Below are positions 42,066-43,009 of a stretch of DNA of 43,009 nucleotides, piece after piece. Source of the DNA: Desulfocapsaceae bacterium. GTDB taxonomy: Bacteria; Desulfobacterota; Desulfobulbia; Desulfobulbales; Desulfocapsaceae. The position numbers and the translations under genes are program-made. The stretch's first letter is position 1, and the number at the start of each line of letters is the position of its first letter. The stretch spans positions 1 through 43,009 of the forward strand of contig JASJDT010000017.1 in NCBI GenBank assembly GCA_030065655.1. The letters run 5' to 3'. The notes beneath the pieces are model-generated. The model did not search any database. It saw nothing but the letters and a program-made list of their open reading frames with translations, and was not told where the DNA came from.

Positions 42066-42662
42066 ATGGAAATAGTGTTGTTGGTAGCAAGTTATCTTAT
42101 TGGGGCAATTCCTTTCGGTCTTCTTGTGGGGAAATTGGCCGGAGTGGACGTGCGTCAACACGGCAGTAAAAATATTGGCGCAACCAACGTGAATAGGCTT
42201 CTTGGCAAAAAACTAGGAATCATAACCCTCGTGCTCGATGTGCTCAAAGGCTTTCTCCCCATTACCTTGGCCGCGCAGATTTTGGGGGATTCATCACAGG
42301 CCGTGATATATGCGTGTGGTTGCGGTGTCCTGGCTGTTGTGGGCCATATGTTTCCCATCTACCTGGGATTCAAGGGTGGCAAAGGAGTGGCAACGGGCTT
42401 AGGAGTTTTCCTCTACCTCTCACCACTGGCTATAGCGATAAGTTTGCTTATTTTTATCGGTGTTGTCGCTCTTTCCGGATTCGTTTCTGCCGGCTCGCTC
42501 GCAGCTGCCGGTCTTTTTCCACTTTGGCTCTATCTGCTTGGAGCTTCCGCGCCGCTCATAGTGACCGCTTTGATCATTGCTGTTCTCATCTGGATAAAAC
42601 ACCATGAAAATATTGGCAGGTTGGTAAGAGGGGAAGAGAAGAGCTGGAAAAAGAAGGCATGA
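42066..42662 (+). CDS. plsY: Acyl-phosphate:glycerol-3-phosphate acyltransferase
   Basis: 198 aa, five or so membrane spans. PlsY motifs: SYLIGAIPFGLLVGKLAGVD with RQHGSKNIGATNVNR (about 32-46), GHMFPIYLGFKGGKGVATGLG (about 98-118), and IWIKHHENIGRLVRGEE (about 176-192). Transfers acyl groups from acyl-phosphate to glycerol-3-phosphate, the first step of phospholipid synthesis, at the inner membrane. ATG after caggatagaata. Divergent from def; pgpA, another lipid gene, is close by. Confidence 0.96.
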   Translation: MEIVLLVASYLIGAIPFGLLVGKLAGVDVRQHGSKNIGATNVNRLLGKKLGIITLVLDVLKGFLPITLAAQILGDSSQAVIYACGCGVLAVVGHMFPIYLGFKGGKGVATGLGVFLYLSPLAIAISLLIFIGVVALSGFVSAGSLAAAGLFPLWLYLLGASAPLIVTALIIAVLIWIKHHENIGRLVRGEEKSWKKKA

Positions 42663-42950
42663 ATGTGCTGGTTGCTTAAATTATTTCTGGATCAAATCGA
42701 AGATTTTCCTAAAATGATTAATGTACTGGTGGTTAATGGAAATGACCAGCAGTACAGTTACCAATATAAACGCAGGGGGGTTATAGGCATTGGCACTAGC
42801 CCAGACAAAAGGGATTAGTGCCTTGTATGTATATTTACGTTCACGATTCTTCAACTATTTCTGTTTTCTTGTTTTATACCCCTTGGAGGGTTACTGAAAA
42901 GACTGACAGAAATAAATTTTAAAGGCACTAAATTGACAGGGGATGAGGGT
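42663..42950. other. Intergenic region with a repeat copy before the oxidoreductase
   Basis: About 290 bases after plsY, containing the two repeat blocks at 42877-42904 and 42906-42933. No frame or promoter can be supported. Confidence 0.4.
42877..42933 (+). repeat. Dispersed repeat, copy C (both blocks)
   Basis: First block taCCCCTTGGAGGGTTACTG then AAAAGAC (42877-42904) shares the core of copies A and B; second block 42906-42933 matches 5822-5849 at 25 of 28. They sit just upstream of the oxidoreductase start, so they may touch its promoter. Confidence 0.5.
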
Positions 42951-43009
42951 ATGAAAGCTATTCAGGTACAGACGTTTGGTGAACCGGAGGTTATGCAAAT
43001 CCTCGAGCT
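42951..43009 (+). CDS. Zinc-type/quinone oxidoreductase (MDR family), 3' end cut by window
   Basis: Only 19-20 codons are visible: MKAIQVQTFGEPEVMQILE. This is the characteristic N-terminus of quinone oxidoreductase (QOR, medium-chain dehydrogenase/reductase) proteins. A purine-rich ggggatgaggg precedes the ATG. Function cannot be refined. Confidence 0.72.
   Translation, partial: MKAIQVQTFGEPEVMQILE

Noticed and set aside
1-43009. CRISPR array, prophage, transposase, toxin-antitoxin or defence island
   Set aside because: I looked for regularly spaced repeats, integrases, transposases and paired small genes, and saw none; the window reads as core and housekeeping chromosome.

Overview
This 43 kb window is an ordinary stretch of bacterial chromosome with about 38 protein genes, moderate base composition and no tRNA, rRNA, CRISPR array, prophage or insertion sequence that I can recognise. 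The gene set suggests an anaerobic delta-proteobacterium (Desulfobacterota, most like the Desulfobulbales, i.e. sulfate- or sulfur-metabolising bacteria). It includes the electron-bifurcating NfnAB pair, an iron-sulfur flavoprotein, cytochrome bd for oxygen defence, LarC next to Fmt/Def, a Cache-type chemoreceptor, and several small acidic proteins of unknown function. The taxon is inferred from gene content; there is no marker RNA gene to prove it.

Layout. 1-4991: the tail of a GT4 glycosyltransferase, a small unknown protein, a chemoreceptor, and (reverse) a YchF-like protein whose nucleotide-binding motifs are eroded. 5478-8483: a small unknown gene, a cupin, and the ilvBN acetolactate synthase operon, preceded on the reverse strand by a valine-rich leader peptide and an attenuator hairpin. 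8783-13847: a divergent iron-type alcohol dehydrogenase, an iron-sulfur flavoprotein, nfnA-nfnB, and a small Cys-tailed protein. 14532-17478: an MltF-like lytic transglycosylase, prephenate dehydratase (reverse) and a DUF2845 protein. 17533-22591 (reverse): a nucleoside/purine ABC importer operon (binding protein, two permeases, ATPase) with gpt between permease and ATPase.

22958-28576: an SLC13-type carrier with RCK domains, a hybrid histidine kinase whose N-terminal receiver has lost its phospho-acceptor Asp, and a translationally coupled pair of PduO-type cobalamin adenosyltransferase and small flavin reductase. 28787-31563: cydA-cydB and a 30-residue single-helix ORF that looks like a CydX-type third subunit, with a good sigma-70 promoter upstream. 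31878-36030 (reverse): thiM-thiE-thiZXY under a TPP riboswitch. The expression platform can be read from the sequence: an anti-SD segment can pair with either the thiM ribosome-binding site or the aptamer core. 36585-38605: a periplasmic serine hydrolase with two N-terminal repeats, and a small unknown gene (reverse). 38763-41870 (reverse): the def-fmt-larC-pgpA operon. 42066-43009: plsY and the first codons of a medium-chain quinone oxidoreductase.

The points most worth a second look are regulatory RNA and eroded or hidden components: the ilv attenuator, the thiM switch, the CydX-like micro-ORF, the degenerate YchF-like protein, the altered metal site of the alcohol dehydrogenase, the pseudo-receiver of the histidine kinase, and a small three-copy dispersed repeat. 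I found no clear undescribed defence or mobile system.
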